A stretch of DNA of 64,000 bases from Topomyia yanbarensis (GCF_030247195.1 NC_080671.1:211390361-211454360), one strand, 5' to 3'; shown: positions 11,652-24,130, numbered from the stretch's first letter. Notes: generated from the letters alone by a model not told the origin. Program-made: numbers and translations.

Positions 11652-12285
11652 CTTGGATCACACCACCAGACGTTGGAAACTGCTATGTGGCACGGTCACC
11701 CGATACCAACCCCAAATGGACAAAAAGGTAGAGAAAAGGAAAGATCTTACCTTATTTGCCCCTTCAACGTCGACTTTTTCGAAGTGTTCCCACACTTTTG
11801 GGACACACTGTAGGTGAGCAGTGTCGCTACTGCTTGTTTTCCACTTCTACACAGCCAAGAGAAGCGAACTGAATGAATTTCGCCAAGAAAAAACGCACTT
11901 AATGGATTCCGCCCTTTTTATTGTTCCAACTTTTTTGGCACGCACTGTAACGTCCAAATTTTTCAATACGCACTGTATTATACTCAACTACCACCAAATA
12001 ACAAGTCAAAAAATTTTTTTCCAAATTTTCCAAAACTTTTCACGTTTTTTACGTCTTCAATAATATCTCCCGTTCAGGGCACCGTCACTCTCACGACTGG
12101 CATCTACAGCAAGTGAATGAACTGGCCGGGCAGCCACGCGGGTAGGCACAGCGATGGCTGTTTGTTTACCTATAGCACCGCGTGGGCAAAACTAAAAATT
12201 CACTTTTTTCAGCCGTTTCTTCACCGATTTACGTCAATCTTTCACTGTTCACCACTAGAGAACCACTTCACTCGTCTATTTGTCG
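11652..12285 (-). other. 5' leader of element B (truncated)
   Basis: No gene. On the element strand it carries two related motifs (core ACAGTGYGTSCCAAAA) near 11790-11817 and 11927-11955, a GGTAAGATC box close to ORF1, and AT-rich sequence. LINEs of this kind have internal promoters in this region. The last 110 bp or so of the complete leader are missing. Confidence 0.7.
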
Positions 12286-12311
12286 TTGTTGTTGTTGTTG
12301 TTGTTTATTAA

Positions 12312-12347
12312 CGACACTTTACACCAGGAAGTGGTGCATTCGTGTCG
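12312..12347 (-). promoter_or_regulatory. 3'-terminal hairpin of element C
   Basis: Same two-tier stem as in B (CGACAC/GTGTCG outside, CACC/GGTG inside) with a different 7-nt loop, ACTTCCT. Followed by TTAATAAA and (CAA)n on the element strand. Confidence 0.75.
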
Positions 12348-12419
12348 AAAGAAAAATATTTTTACCTGAAAAATGTTTCAATGCGGTTGTCAGTTATCAG
12401 TTACAATTCAAAATATAAG

Positions 12420-15400
12420 TTACAACATATTAAACAAGTTAGTTTCCTTGAGGAATTTTACCATACTCTCCTCATTTTTCCTGTCGTTGCGCAGAGCCGC
12501 TCGCAGACTAGTGGACTCGATGTCGTGCTTCCTTCTAACGTCGTCGTACTTTCTGCAGTGGAGGATCACATGGCGGACATCTACAATGATCCCACAGCAG
12601 TCGCACACTGGTGGTGAGGTTTTCTTTAGAAGAAAGTCGTGTGTTAGCCGGGTATGCCCTATTCGAAGCCGGGTGAGCACTCGCTGTTCGGCCGAATTCT
12701 CGCAGTCAGTCCACTTCCCTGTGTCGAACTTAACTTCGCGAAGTTTTACTTCAGTGGACGCAGACCATCGACGGAACCATTGATTTCGGATAGCTGTTTT
12801 CATTTGGTTGTTCGCGTCTGCTCCCGGAACGGCTATTTGCAAGGGGGCATTACCCCTGGCTTCTCCTGCGAGGCGGTCTGCCTCTTCGTTGCCATGGATA
12901 CCAGCATGACCCGGAATCCAGCACAGCTTGATTGGACGGCCTCGTAACATGTTTTCAATCTGCTGAATCCACGGGTGTTGCGATGTGCCAGCTTCTAATG
13001 CCGATAAGCAACTGGCCGAGTCAGACATAACCACCAAATCACTGACCGTGTTATGTGTTGCTAGCGCTGTTTTGATTGCAAACGCTTCTGCCGAGAAGAC
13101 GCTGCATGACGATGGAAGACCAACCGATTGTTGGAAGTATTCTCCATACACTCCCACACCTACCGCATTGTCGTCTTTCGAGCCATCCGTGTAGACGATA
13201 GTTGAACGGTTGAAACGACCTGCTAGGAGCTCCTGAAAAGCAGGCCGAACAATTTCCGAGGGGTCACCAGCTTTCACACGTCTCTTTATGTCCCACGCGA
13301 TCTGGGGCTTGGGTTCGTACCATCTTCGTGCAGCTAAACGTGTACGAGTGCAAATATCTGGAAGAGGGATTCCGATCACCTCTGTCAGACGTTCGGATGC
13401 TCGATGTACCAGAGGGAGATCGGCATTGTCCTTGCTTTTTCCCAACGTATGGATGGCCAACCTGGCTATATTTTGAAGAACGAGTAGGTCAAATGGTAGG
13501 GTTCCAGCTTCTGCCATAATGGCTAAGATTGGGCTCGTAACGTATGCACCGGATGCAAACCTTACCATCCTGTTGTATGTAGGAGCGAGCGTTTGGATGA
13601 CGGCATCTCCTCCTCTGCTTACAAGTCCCATACCGTAGAGGAGTCGCGAGGTAACAATTGCGGACCCGATTTGCAGTAAAGAAGTGCGTTGACCACGGGG
13701 TAGCTTGGCACCGATCATCTTCAAGATACGCAGCCTGGATTCACACGTCTTCTTCGTCATTTTACAATGCGCTTTAAAATTGAGTGATCGGTCGAGAGTG
13801 ACACCGAGAGTTCTCAGCAGCGTTTGTGTCGGAACGGCTACACCATCTATCTTTATCGCCTGCATGGGTTCACGGCGCACGTTAGGGCTGCAATAGAAGA
13901 TGCTGGATTTCGTTGCAGATATCGTAAATCCAACACTTCTCGACCATTTATCGACGGCTTTTACTGCGGCCTGAAGTTTCCGAAGGAGCGACTGTTCTTT
14001 CTTTCCCCACACAAGAAGCAGAATATCATCGGCGTACAGCAACACTTGTACAGAGTTCGGAACCACGCGGAAGATGGGTTGGATAGCCACGAGAAATAGT
14101 GTAACAGAGAGCACTGAGCCCTGTGGTACACCGTTTTCCAGCGGATGTGCTGGCGACAAATGCCCCTCTACGTTGACCTGGAACGTTCTCTCTGCCAGAA
14201 AGCTGTTGACAATGTTTATCATCCTTCCGCGTATTTGCCATTTCTGCAGTGTTCGTAGGATGCCATATCTCCAAGTGGTGTCGTACGCCTTGGCCAAGTC
14301 TAGCGACGCTATCAGACAGTGCTCGTCACGGTCGGGTAATGACCTCTCCAACTCCGCAAAGTATGTGTCAGTACCCCGACCAGATCTGAAGGCATGTTGT
14401 CGTTTGTCGAGACGCCCGTTCGACTCCAGTTCGGTGGTTAACCGTCGGTTGACAATTCGTTCGAACACCTTCGCCATACAACTAGTTAACGTGATTGGAC
14501 GGAATGCAGCTGGACCCGCGTCATCCGAGCTTGGCTTTGGAATTGGTACGATGATTCCGGTTCGCCAACAGGGTGGGAATATACCACTGCGCCATATTCT
14601 GTTGAAAAGTTCCAACATGGCAGTTTTCACAGACAATGGAAGTCGCTGAAGCATTGGATAGCCGATGCAGTCCGGTCCTGAAGAGCCACTTCTTCCTCTG
14701 TCGAGTGCCCACAGCAATTCATTCAGGGTGAAGTCCGAATTGTAAATATCATCGCTATCTGGCGAGAAGTTTATGCGGTTTCGTTCGGCCTTTTCTTTCT
14801 TCCTCTGGAACAACGACGAATAGCTGGAGGTTGCGGATCTTTCGCTGTAGTGTTGCGCCAGTTCTTCAGCTATTTCTTCTGGCTTATCCGTGTAACCATT
14901 GGACCGCTTGATGACAGTTGGGCGGTGTTGGCGTTTCCCTCTCAACGTGTTCACTGTCTGCCACATCTCCGACGTAGTTGAACTTGGAGATATCTTCGCG
15001 ACGAAGTCTTCCCATGATTTTTTCTTGGCGTCATGGATAGACTTTCTTGCTGCTGCCCGTGATTCCTGGAAGCTTTTCAGTGCATCCGCTTTTCGTGGGT
15101 CCTCTGCTGGTATACGCTTCAGTGCTCTAAGTGCTTTTCTCCGATTTTTGATAGCTGCTTTCACCTCCGGACACCACCACGGAACCGCTTTGGGACCGAC
15201 TCTGCCGGTAGTGCGAGGTATCGCGGTGTTTGCTGCTCTAATCAACCGGTCAACGAAACAGTCGATTGATATTTCGACTCCCGGTCGAATAGCGTTGGCG
15301 GTCAATCGCTCGTAGGTTGTCCAATCTGCTTGGTCGTAAATCCATTTCTGTCTTTTCGTTGGGATAGTCGACAGTCCGGGAATGGAAACGAGAATGGGAA

Positions 15401-17090
15401 AATGATCACTGCTGTGGGTGTCCGGAAGTGTTCGCCAAACAAATTTCGCAGCCACCGATTCGGAGCAGATCGAGAGGTCAATAGCCGAAGTGATACCGGT
15501 AGCTGGGTCAATCCGAGTGTGCGAGCCGTCGTTGAGGATGAGTAATCTTTCCGATAGCGTTTTTTCGGCGATGAAGTGGCCTAGTGCGGTAGATTTCGTA
15601 GAACCCCAGCAAATATGATGCGCGTTAAAGTCGCCTAGTACCAGCACTGGACGTGGAAGCTTTTCGAGGAAGTCACCCAGCTGTTCTTGACACTGTTGAG
15701 TATTGGGAGGGACGTAGATCGACACCACCGTCATTTGCTGTGGCAGTTGGATCCGAACTGCGATAGCTTGTATACTGTCGTCGATATCAATTCGTTCGAA
15801 TGGAACACCATCCCGAATGGCAAGACCTACTCCTTGTTGCCAGTATCGACAACTCCCAGTTTTCAGCAAAAGAGTGTAGTTGTTGCCGATGAAATCTGCT
15901 GCAACTACTCGGTTGTCAACTTTTGTTTCCTGAAGCGCTATCAGGCTCGGTCCGTACTCGCAGATCAGCTGTTTTAGCTCGCTGATGTTGGTTCGCAGGC
16001 CCCGAATGTTCCATTGAAGGGCGAAGCATCTGCTGTCTCGATTGGCGAAAGTCGCTGACGAAGACGATGTTGATAGCGAAGGTGATTGCCTGCGGGTTCT
16101 CGCCGGTGTGTTTCGTTGGTACCGGGACGTGGTTGCGCTGATTTCAACCGGGATATCGGTGCTCTGATGCTTCTGCTGTTGTTGCGGTGTATCTTCGCCG
16201 GCGGAAAGCCAGGAGGAGAATTGCGAGGACTGTATATCTGGGAAGTAGGGACAGTCCTCTTCCCCCCGGTCGATCCCTTCATGATGAAGTGGGGAAGCTA
16301 CTTTCTTCTCTTCTTCCCCAAACCGGTTACTGCTGGTCGCATCTGTAACGGTAGAAGCCGAAACAGAATTCGTTCGGAGATAAATTGAAGATGGACTGAC
16401 CTGTGGGACGTCTAGCCCCACAGTGCCAGCCGCTGTCGAAACTACTACACGATTACTTCCAGAATTGCCGACAGCGACCGGCACTGGGGAAAGACTTTGT
16501 GTAGTTTTCGTTATTACAGCTGTTCTATCTCGAAGTGATGATCTCGATGGGCCTTCTCCGGGCGATAGCAAGTGGTGATGTCGAAGGAGCATATCGTCGA
16601 TGTTGTCTTTCAAACCTGAAAGAACATCAAAACAAGCAGTACCTGCAGGGGGATTGACAACTTCGGAACTGACCTGGGGAAGGTCCAGCCCCACAGTGCC
16701 AACCGCTGTCGTACAAACTACACTATTATGCTCACGAACACCGACTGCGGTCGGCACTGGGGATAGACTTTGTGTAGTTATGCTCGTTCTCTCGTAGATG
16801 ACGATCGGGTTGCTCTGGTTTGTAGTTTTGTTAGTTGAAGTGGTAAAATCGGTGTTCCTATCGGCCACAGAGGTGAATTCACTATCAACGGGTTGGGGTA
16901 TGACGGCCCGGATAGTTTGTTCATCCTGCTGTGCTTGCGTTGGAAGGAGTACTACACTTTCCTCTCTTCCAAACCGATCCATCTCGTAGTCAATATTCGT
17001 GCGTGGGATGTCGTTGGTATCCAGACGTTGATGAAAATGAGAATTATCGAAGAGGCTGGCTAGGAGGCGTCTCGGTAATCTCAATATCAT
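12420..17090 (-). CDS. ORF2 polyprotein of element C (1556 aa): endonuclease, reverse transcriptase, RNase H
   Basis: Nicks the target and copies the element RNA at the nick. Start ATG at 17090 (MILRLPRRLL), 47 nt inside ORF1 and in the +1 frame relative to it. Residues 1-355 form an unusual Ser/Thr/Gln-rich extension with two copies of a repeat containing SLSPVP and TTAVGTVGLDLPQVS. The AP-like endonuclease starts at FALQWNIRGLR (about 356) and includes LQETK, DFNAHH and S-D562-H563-FPI. The RT covers about 770-1130, with the first catalytic Asp in SLDLAKAYD (D931) and YADD at 1019-1022. RNase H shows YTDGS (1300-1304), SAEAF, MSDSA and GNEEAD (D1405). A CCHC motif starts at C1496 near the end. 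No stop, frameshift or lost catalytic residue is seen, so this copy could be functional. Confidence 0.95.
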   Translation of the reverse strand: MILRLPRRLLASLFDNSHFHQRLDTNDIPRTNIDYEMDRFGREESVVLLPTQAQQDEQTIRAVIPQPVDSEFTSVADRNTDFTTSTNKTTNQSNPIVIYERTSITTQSLSPVPTAVGVREHNSVVCTTAVGTVGLDLPQVSSEVVNPPAGTACFDVLSGLKDNIDDMLLRHHHLLSPGEGPSRSSLRDRTAVITKTTQSLSPVPVAVGNSGSNRVVVSTAAGTVGLDVPQVSPSSIYLRTNSVSASTVTDATSSNRFGEEEKKVASPLHHEGIDRGEEDCPYFPDIQSSQFSSWLSAGEDTPQQQQKHQSTDIPVEISATTSRYQRNTPARTRRQSPSLSTSSSSATFANRDSRCFALQWNIRGLRTNISELKQLICEYGPSLIALQETKVDNRVVAADFIGNNYTLLLKTGSCRYWQQGVGLAIRDGVPFERIDIDDSIQAIAVRIQLPQQMTVVSIYVPPNTQQCQEQLGDFLEKLPRPVLVLGDFNAHHICWGSTKSTALGHFIAEKTLSERLLILNDGSHTRIDPATGITSAIDLSICSESVAAKFVWRTLPDTHSSDHFPILVSIPGLSTIPTKRQKWIYDQADWTTYERLTANAIRPGVEISIDCFVDRLIRAANTAIPRTTGRVGPKAVPWWCPEVKAAIKNRRKALRALKRIPAEDPRKADALKSFQESRAAARKSIHDAKKKSWEDFVAKISPSSTTSEMWQTVNTLRGKRQHRPTVIKRSNGYTDKPEEIAEELAQHYSERSATSSYSSLFQRKKEKAERNRINFSPDSDDIYNSDFTLNELLWALDRGRSGSSGPDCIGYPMLQRLPLSVKTAMLELFNRIWRSGIFPPCWRTGIIVPIPKPSSDDAGPAAFRPITLTSCMAKVFERIVNRRLTTELESNGRLDKRQHAFRSGRGTDTYFAELERSLPDRDEHCLIASLDLAKAYDTTWRYGILRTLQKWQIRGRMINIVNSFLAERTFQVNVEGHLSPAHPLENGVPQGSVLSVTLFLVAIQPIFRVVPNSVQVLLYADDILLLVWGKKEQSLLRKLQAAVKAVDKWSRSVGFTISATKSSIFYCSPNVRREPMQAIKIDGVAVPTQTLLRTLGVTLDRSLNFKAHCKMTKKTCESRLRILKMIGAKLPRGQRTSLLQIGSAIVTSRLLYGMGLVSRGGDAVIQTLAPTYNRMVRFASGAYVTSPILAIMAEAGTLPFDLLVLQNIARLAIHTLGKSKDNADLPLVHRASERLTEVIGIPLPDICTRTRLAARRWYEPKPQIAWDIKRRVKAGDPSEIVRPAFQELLAGRFNRSTIVYTDGSKDDNAVGVGVYGEYFQQSVGLPSSCSVFSAEAFAIKTALATHNTVSDLVVMSDSASCLSALEAGTSQHPWIQQIENMLRGRPIKLCWIPGHAGIHGNEEADRLAGEARGNAPLQIAVPGADANNQMKTAIRNQWFRRWSASTEVKLREVKFDTGKWTDCENSAEQRVLTRLRIGHTRLTHDFLLKKTSPPVCDCCGIIVDVRHVILHCRKYDDVRRKHDIESTSLRAALRNDRKNEESMVKFLKETNLFNML
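16395..16504 (-). repeat. ORF2 N-terminal repeat, downstream copy (element C)
   Basis: A 110-bp unit, in frame, coding for a segment with SLSPVPVAVG and TAAGTVGLDVPQVS. A related unit of the same length lies at 16669-16778; the period is 274 bp. The pair is present in all copies that keep this region. Confidence 0.8.
16669..16778 (-). repeat. ORF2 N-terminal repeat, upstream copy (element C)
   Basis: Partner of 16395-16504; codes for SLSPVPTAVG and TTAVGTVGLDLPQVS. The two units differ at many positions, so the duplication is older than the spread of this family. Confidence 0.8.
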
Positions 17091-18312
17091 CGTCTGAATA
17101 ACCCATGGTTTCGTTGGTGGTAGTGGTAGCGGTTCTTTTTGGTGGTGGGCTCAAGTTATCCGGTGAGGTTGTCGTGGGTTTGCTGAGCGGGGTATGTTGT
17201 TTCTGCGGTCTACCTCGTTTCGAATCAGTATTAGTCGCTGGTGAGTTGTTTCTGGATCTCGTTACAGGCCCGGTTGGCTGGTTCGTTTGCTTCTGTTCTT
17301 TGCTGTGCTGGGGTTTTTCGTGATTCGCGGATTGTTGTTTGATGTACGCCATCATTTGCTCTATTTTTTCGTCTTTGCGTTTGTTCTCTGCCAGAAGTTT
17401 AACGATCTGCTCATCCTTCTTCTTCATTGTCAGCTCCAACTCTTTCAGTTTATTTAGGATCTCGTTTGATTGCGCTGCAGCCTGGGCGTAACTTCCTTGA
17501 TTCTGCTGTTCAGCTCGTTTGCGCGCTTCCGGGAATGTCAAATTGTCGCGGATTTTTATTTTGATGACCTCTACTTCTTTTTTATAATTTGGACATTGGC
17601 GGCTTGTTGGTTGGTGATCTCCTTTACAATTTAGGCAAAACTGGGGTGCTCGACATTTTTCTTCGCTTTGATGTTCTCCAGAGCAGTTGGGACAACGTTG
17701 CGGGCCAGGACAGCGAACACGCGTATGGCCGTATTTAAAGCAACCATAACAGAGCATCGGGTTTGGGAAGTACGGGCGAGTTGGGACGCGAAGCAAACCG
17801 ATTTTCATGTATTCCGGGTATGTGGTCTTGCAGAAGGTCAATATTAGCGCTGGCGTATTTACTCTATTCTCGGCTTCCTTTCGTGTAATTCGCTGTACAC
17901 GAATCACTCCCTGGCTTATGATTTCCTGTAAAACATCCTTCTCTTCCATATGAATCAGATCGTAGCAGGAAATTACGCATCTGCTTACGTTCAGATTCGG
18001 ATGAGCTTCGACCACTACTTCAGTGCCGTCAATGAGCTGGGTCATTTTCTGCAACTTAGCAACTTGGGCAGGATTCCGAACTCGAAGGGTATACCGTGTC
18101 CCTTGAGCTTCGGTATTCGCACCTTCAATTGGACCTCCAGCGACAACCTCTACCGATTTACCGATGATGAACGGGTTTCTAGGCAATGGTACACCGTCTT
18201 TGCCGGTTAACTGCAGGAACGTCAATTCGCCGAATTTGTTCGTAGGGTCCATGTACTCTGGTAGTCTTCTCGTTCGCGACCCTCCCGGGTCACCGCTACT
18301 AGCGGCCGCCAT
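17044..18312 (-). CDS. ORF1, gag-like protein of element C (422 aa), intact
   Basis: RNA-binding partner of ORF2p. Start ATG at 18312 (MAAASSGDPGG), stop at 17044 inside ORF2. Same architecture as in element B, but knuckles two and three are of another type (CPNCSGEHQSEEKC, then CLNCKGDHQ), shared with D, E, G and J. A three-residue gap in the coiled coil (AYIKQQSA) accounts for most of the length difference. All three CCHC motifs are complete. Together with ORF2 at 12420-17090 this gives one copy with the full coding set. Confidence 0.93.
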   Translation of the reverse strand: MAAASSGDPGGSRTRRLPEYMDPTNKFGELTFLQLTGKDGVPLPRNPFIIGKSVEVVAGGPIEGANTEAQGTRYTLRVRNPAQVAKLQKMTQLIDGTEVVVEAHPNLNVSRCVISCYDLIHMEEKDVLQEIISQGVIRVQRITRKEAENRVNTPALILTFCKTTYPEYMKIGLLRVPTRPYFPNPMLCYGCFKYGHTRVRCPGPQRCPNCSGEHQSEEKCRAPQFCLNCKGDHQPTSRQCPNYKKEVEVIKIKIRDNLTFPEARKRAEQQNQGSYAQAAAQSNEILNKLKELELTMKKKDEQIVKLLAENKRKDEKIEQMMAYIKQQSANHEKPQHSKEQKQTNQPTGPVTRSRNNSPATNTDSKRGRPQKQHTPLSKPTTTSPDNLSPPPKRTATTTTNETMGYSDDDIEITETPPSQPLR

Positions 18313-19295
<983 letters not shown>

Positions 19296-19323
19296 TGTTG
19301 TTGTTGTTGTTGTTGTTTATTAA

Positions 19324-19359
19324 CGACACTTTACACCAAGAAGTGGTGCATTCGTGTCG
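19324..19359 (-). promoter_or_regulatory. 3'-terminal hairpin of element D
   Basis: CGACAC/GTGTCG outer stem, CACC/GGTG inner stem, loop ACTTCTT on the element strand. Confidence 0.75.
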
Positions 19360-19430
19360 AAAGAAAAATATTTTACCTGGAAAATGTTTCAATGCGGTTG
19401 TCAGTTATCAGTTACAGTTCAAAATACAAG

Positions 19431-22400
19431 TTACAACATATTGAACAAGTTAGTTTCCTTCAGGAATTTTACCATACTCTCCTCATTTTTCCTGTCGTTG
19501 CACAGAGCCGCTCGCAGACTAGTTGACTCGATGTCGTGCTTCCTTCTAACGTCGTCGTACTTTCTGCAGTGGAGGATAACATGGCGGACATCTACAATGA
19601 TCCCACAGCAGTCGCACACTGGTGGTGAGGTTTTCTTTCGCAGAAAGTCGTGTGTTAGCCGGGTATGCCCTATTCGAAGCCGGGTAAGCACTCGCTGTTC
19701 AGCCGAATTCTCGCGGTCAGTCCACTTCCCTGTGTCGAATTTAACTTCGCGAAGTTTTACTTCAGTGGACGCTGACCATCGACGGCACCACTGATTTCGG
19801 ATAGCTGTTTTCATTTGGTTGTTCGCGTCTGCTCCCGGAACGGCTATTTGCAAGGGGGCATTACCCCTGGCTTCTCCTGCGAGGCGGTCTGCCTCTTCGT
19901 TGCCATGGATACCAGCATGACTCGGAATCCAGCACAGCTTGATTGGACGGCCTCGTAGCATGTTTTCAATCTGCTGAATCCACGGGTGTTGCGATGTGCC
20001 AGCTTCTAATGCCGATAAGCAACTGGCCGAGTCAGACATAATCACCAAATCACTGACCGTGTTATGTGTTGCTAGCGCTGTTTTGATTGCAAACGCTTCT
20101 GCCGAGAAGACGCTGCATGGCGAGGGAAGACCAACCGATTGTACACTCCCGCACCTACTGCATCGTCATCTTTCGAGCCATCCGTGTAGACGATAGTTGA
20201 ACTGTTGAAACGACCTGCTAGGAGCTCCTGAAAAGCAAGCCGAACAATTTCCTGGGGGTCTCCAGCTTTCACACGTCTCTTTATGTCCCACACGATCTGG
20301 GGCTTGGGTTCGTACCATCTTCGTGCAGCTAAACGTGTACGAGTGCAAATATCTGGAAGAGGGATTCCGATCACCTCTGTCAGACGTTCGGATGCTCGAT
20401 GTACCAGGGGGAGATCGGCATTGTCCTTGCTTTTTCCCAACGTATGGATGGCCAACCTGGCTATATTTTGAAGAACGAGTAGGTCGAATGGTAGGGTTCC
20501 AGCTTCTGCCATAATGGCTACGATTGGGCTCGTGACGTATGCACCGGATGCAAACCTTACCATCCTGTTGTATGTAGGAGCGAGCGTTTGGATGACGGCA
20601 TCTCCTCCTCTGCTTACAAGTCCCATACCGTAGAGGAGTCGCGAGGTAACAATTGCGGACCCGATTTGCAGTAAAGAAGTGCGTTGACCACGGGGTAGCT
20701 TGGCACCGATCATCTTCAAGATACGCAGCCTGGATTCACACGTCTTCTTCGTCATTTTACAATGCGCTTTAAAATTGAGTGATCGGTCGAGAGTGACACC
20801 GAGAGTTCTCAGCAGCGTTTGTGTCGGAACGGCTACACCATCTACCTTTATCGCCTGCATGGGTTCACGGCGCACGTTAGGGCTGCAATAGAAGATGCTG
20901 GATTTCGTTGCAGATATCGTAAATCCAACACTTCTCGACCATTTATCGACGGCTTTCACTGCGGCCTGAAGTTTCCGAAGGAGCGACTGTTCTTTCTTTC
21001 CCCACACAAGAAGCAGAATATCATCGGCGTACACGATCTGTACAGACACTTGTACAGAGTTCGGAAGCACGCGGAAGATGGGTTGGATAGCCACGAGAAA
21101 TAGTGTAACAGAGAGCACTGAGCCCTGCGGCACACCATTTTCCAGCGGATGTGCTGGCGACAAATGCCCCTCTACGTTGACCTGGAACGTTCTCTCTGCC
21201 AGAAAACTGTTGACAATGTTTATTATCCTTCCGCGTATTTGCCATTTCTGCAGTGTTCGTAGGATGCCATATCTCTAGGTGGTGTCGTACGCCTTGGCCA
21301 AGTCCTGCGACGCTATCAGACAGTGCTCGTCACGGTCGGGTAATGACCTCTCCAACTCCGCAAAGTATGTGTCAGTACCCCGACCAGATCTGAAGGCATG
21401 TTGTCGTTTGTCGAGACGCCCGTTCGACTCTAGCTCGGTGGTTAACCGTCGGTTGACAATTCGCTCGAACACCTTCGCCATACAACTAGTTAACGTGATT
21501 GGACGGAATGCAGTGGGACCTGCGTCATCCGAGCTTGGCTTTGGAATTGGTACGATGATTCCGGTTCGCCAACAGGGTGGGAATACGCCACTGCGCCATA
21601 TTCTGTTGAAAAGTTCCAACATGGCAGTTTTCACAGACAATGGCAGTCGCTGAAGCATTGGATAGCCGATGCAGTCCGGTCCTGAAGAGCCACTTCTTCC
21701 TCTGTCGAGTGCCCACAGCAATTCATTCAGGGTGAAGTCCGAATTGTAAATATCATCACTATTTGGCGAGAAGTTTATGCGGTTTCGTTCGGCCTTTTCT
21801 TTCTCCTTCTGGAACAACGACGAATAGCTGGAGGTTGCGGATCTTTCGCTGTAGTGTCGCGCCAGTTCTTCAGCTATTTCTTCTGGCTTATCCGTGTAAC
21901 CATCGGACCGCTTGATGACAGTTGGACCGTGTTGGCGTTTCCCTCTCAACGTGTTCACTGTCTGCCACATCTCCGACGTAGTTGAACTTGGAGATATCTT
22001 CGCGACGAAGTCTTCCCATGATTTTTTCTTGGCGTCATGGATAGACTTTCTCGCTGCTGCCCGTGATTCCTGGAAGCTTTTCAGTGCATCCGCTTTTCGT
22101 GGGTCCTCTGCTGGTATACGCTTCAGTGCTCTAAGTGCTTTTCTCCGATTTTTGATAGCTGCTTTCACCTCCGGACACCACCACGGAACCGCTTTGGGAC
22201 CGACTCTGCCGGTAGTGCGAGGTATCGCGGTATTTGCTGCTCTAATCAACCGGTCAACGAAACAGTCGATTGATATTTCGACGCCCGGTCGAATAGCGTT
22301 GGCGGTCAGTCGCTCGTAGGTTGTCCAATCTGCTTGGTCGTAAATCCATTTCTGTCTTTTCGTTGGGATAGTCGACAGTCCGGGAATGGAAACGGGAATG

Positions 22401-24130
22401 GGAAAGTGATCACTGCTGTGGGTGTCCGGAAGTGTCCGCCACACAAATTTCGAAGCCACCGATTCTGAGCAGATCGAGAGGTCAATAGCCGAAGTAATAC
22501 CGGTAGCTGGATCAATCCGAGTGTGCGATCCGTCGTTGAGGATGAGTAATCGTTCCGATAGTGTTTTTTCGGCAATGAAGTGGGCTAGTGCGGTAGATTT
22601 CGTAGAACCCCAGCAAATATGGTGCGCGTTAAAGTCGCCTAGTACCAGCACTGGAAGTGGAAGCGTTTCGAGGAAGTCACCCAGCTGTTCTTGACACTGT
22701 TGAGTATTGGGAGGGACGTAGATCGATACCACCGTCATTTGTTGTGGCAGTTGGATCCGAACTGCGATTGCCTGTATATTGTCGTCGACATCGATTCGTT
22801 CGAAGGGTACACCATCCCGAATGGCAAGACCTACTCCTTGTTGCCAGTATCGACAGCTACCAGTTTTCAGCAGCAGAGTATAGTTGTTATCGATGAAGTC
22901 TGCTGGAACTACTCGGTTGTCAACTTTTGTTTCCTGTAGCGCTATCAGACTCGGTCCGTATTCGCAGATCAGCTGTTTAAGCTCGCTGATGTTGGTTCGC
23001 AGGCCCCGGATGTTCCATTGAAGGGCGAAGCATCTGCTGTCTCGATTGGCGAAAGTCGCTGACGAAGACGATGTTGATGACGAAGGTGATTGCCTGCGAG
23101 TTCTCGCCGGTATGTTTCGTTGGTACCGGGACGTGGTTGCGCTGATTTCAACCGGGATATCGGTGCTCTGATGCTTCTGCTGTTGTTGCTGTGTATCTTC
23201 GCCGGCGGAAAGCCATGAGGAGAATTGCGAGGACTGTATATCCGGGAGGTAGGGACAGTCCTCTTCCCCCCGGTCGATCCCTTCATGATGAAGTGGGGAA
23301 GCTACTTTCTTCTCTTCTTCCCCAAACCGGTTACTTGTTCGATGCGTGCTGGTCACATCTGTAACGGGATAAACCGCAACAGAATCCGTTCGTGAGCGAG
23401 GTGGAATAGGACTGACCTGTGGGACGTCTAGCCCCACAGTGCCAGCCGCTGTCGAAACTACTACACGATTACTTCCAGAATTGCCGACAACGACCGGCAC
23501 TGGGGAAAGACTTTTGGTAGTTTTCGTTGTCTGCTTCGACGCTACTGTTGTGGTGACAGCTGTTCCATCTCGAAACGGATATCTCGATGGACCTTCTCCG
23601 GGCGACAGCGAGTGGTGATGTGGAAGGAGCGTATCGTCGATGTTGTCAGTCAAACCTGGAAGAACATCAGAACAAGCAGTACCTGCAAGGGGATTGACAA
23701 TTTCGGAACTGACCTGAGGAAGGTCCAGCCCCACAGTGCCAACCGCTGTCGTACAAACTACACTATTATGCTCACGAACACCGACTGCGGTCGGCACTGG
23801 GGATAGACTTTGTGTAGTTCTGCTGATCTCCTTCTGTTCGTCGATCGTGGGTTTTTGGTCTGCTGGTTTAAAAGTTGTAGTGGTGAAATCGGTATTCCTA
23901 TCGGCCACAGAGGTGAATTCACTATCAACGGGTTGGGGTATGACGGCCCGGATAGTTCCTTCATCCTGCTGTGCTTGCGTTGGAAGGAGTACTACACTTT
24001 CCTCTCTTCCAAACCGATCTATCTCGTGGTCAGTATTCGTGCGTGGGTTGTCGTTGGTATCCAAACGTTGATGAAAATGAGAGTTATCGAAGAGGCTGGC
24101 TAGGAGGCGTCTCGGTAATCTCAATTTCAT
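19431..24130 (-). pseudogene. ORF2 of element D, nonsense and frameshift
   Basis: ATG at 24130. The first 951 codons are open through the extension, the endonuclease and the first RT motif, then the Trp of AYDTTW is a TAG stop (21275-21277). Downstream the same frame stays open to about 20142, where a 16-nt deletion destroys the RNase H segment just after YTDGS. Just before YADD this copy has 9 extra nucleotides near 21035 and reads QIVYADD where sisters have LLYADD. The last 205 codons are in another frame. Non-functional. Confidence 0.94.

Larger units (their letters stand above)
5621..12285 (-). mobile_element. Element B: near full-length copy, 5' end cut in the leader
   Basis: About 6.66 kb. 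Contains (TTG)6 tail, 3' hairpin, 3' UTR, frameshifted ORF2, intact ORF1 and a leader that ends at CTATTTGTCG near 12285, about 110 bp short of the complete 5' end seen in C, E and G. The tail of C follows at once. The 3' UTR type (with TTTTACCTGTTAATTTTAC on the plus strand) is shared with J. Confidence 0.93.

Noticed and set aside
11730..11760. GGTAAGATC splice-donor-like box in the leader just upstream of ORF1, with a pyrimidine-rich run after it
   Set aside because: A real intron would be lost on each retrotransposition through RNA, yet the box is present in all leaders; no convincing acceptor before the ATG.
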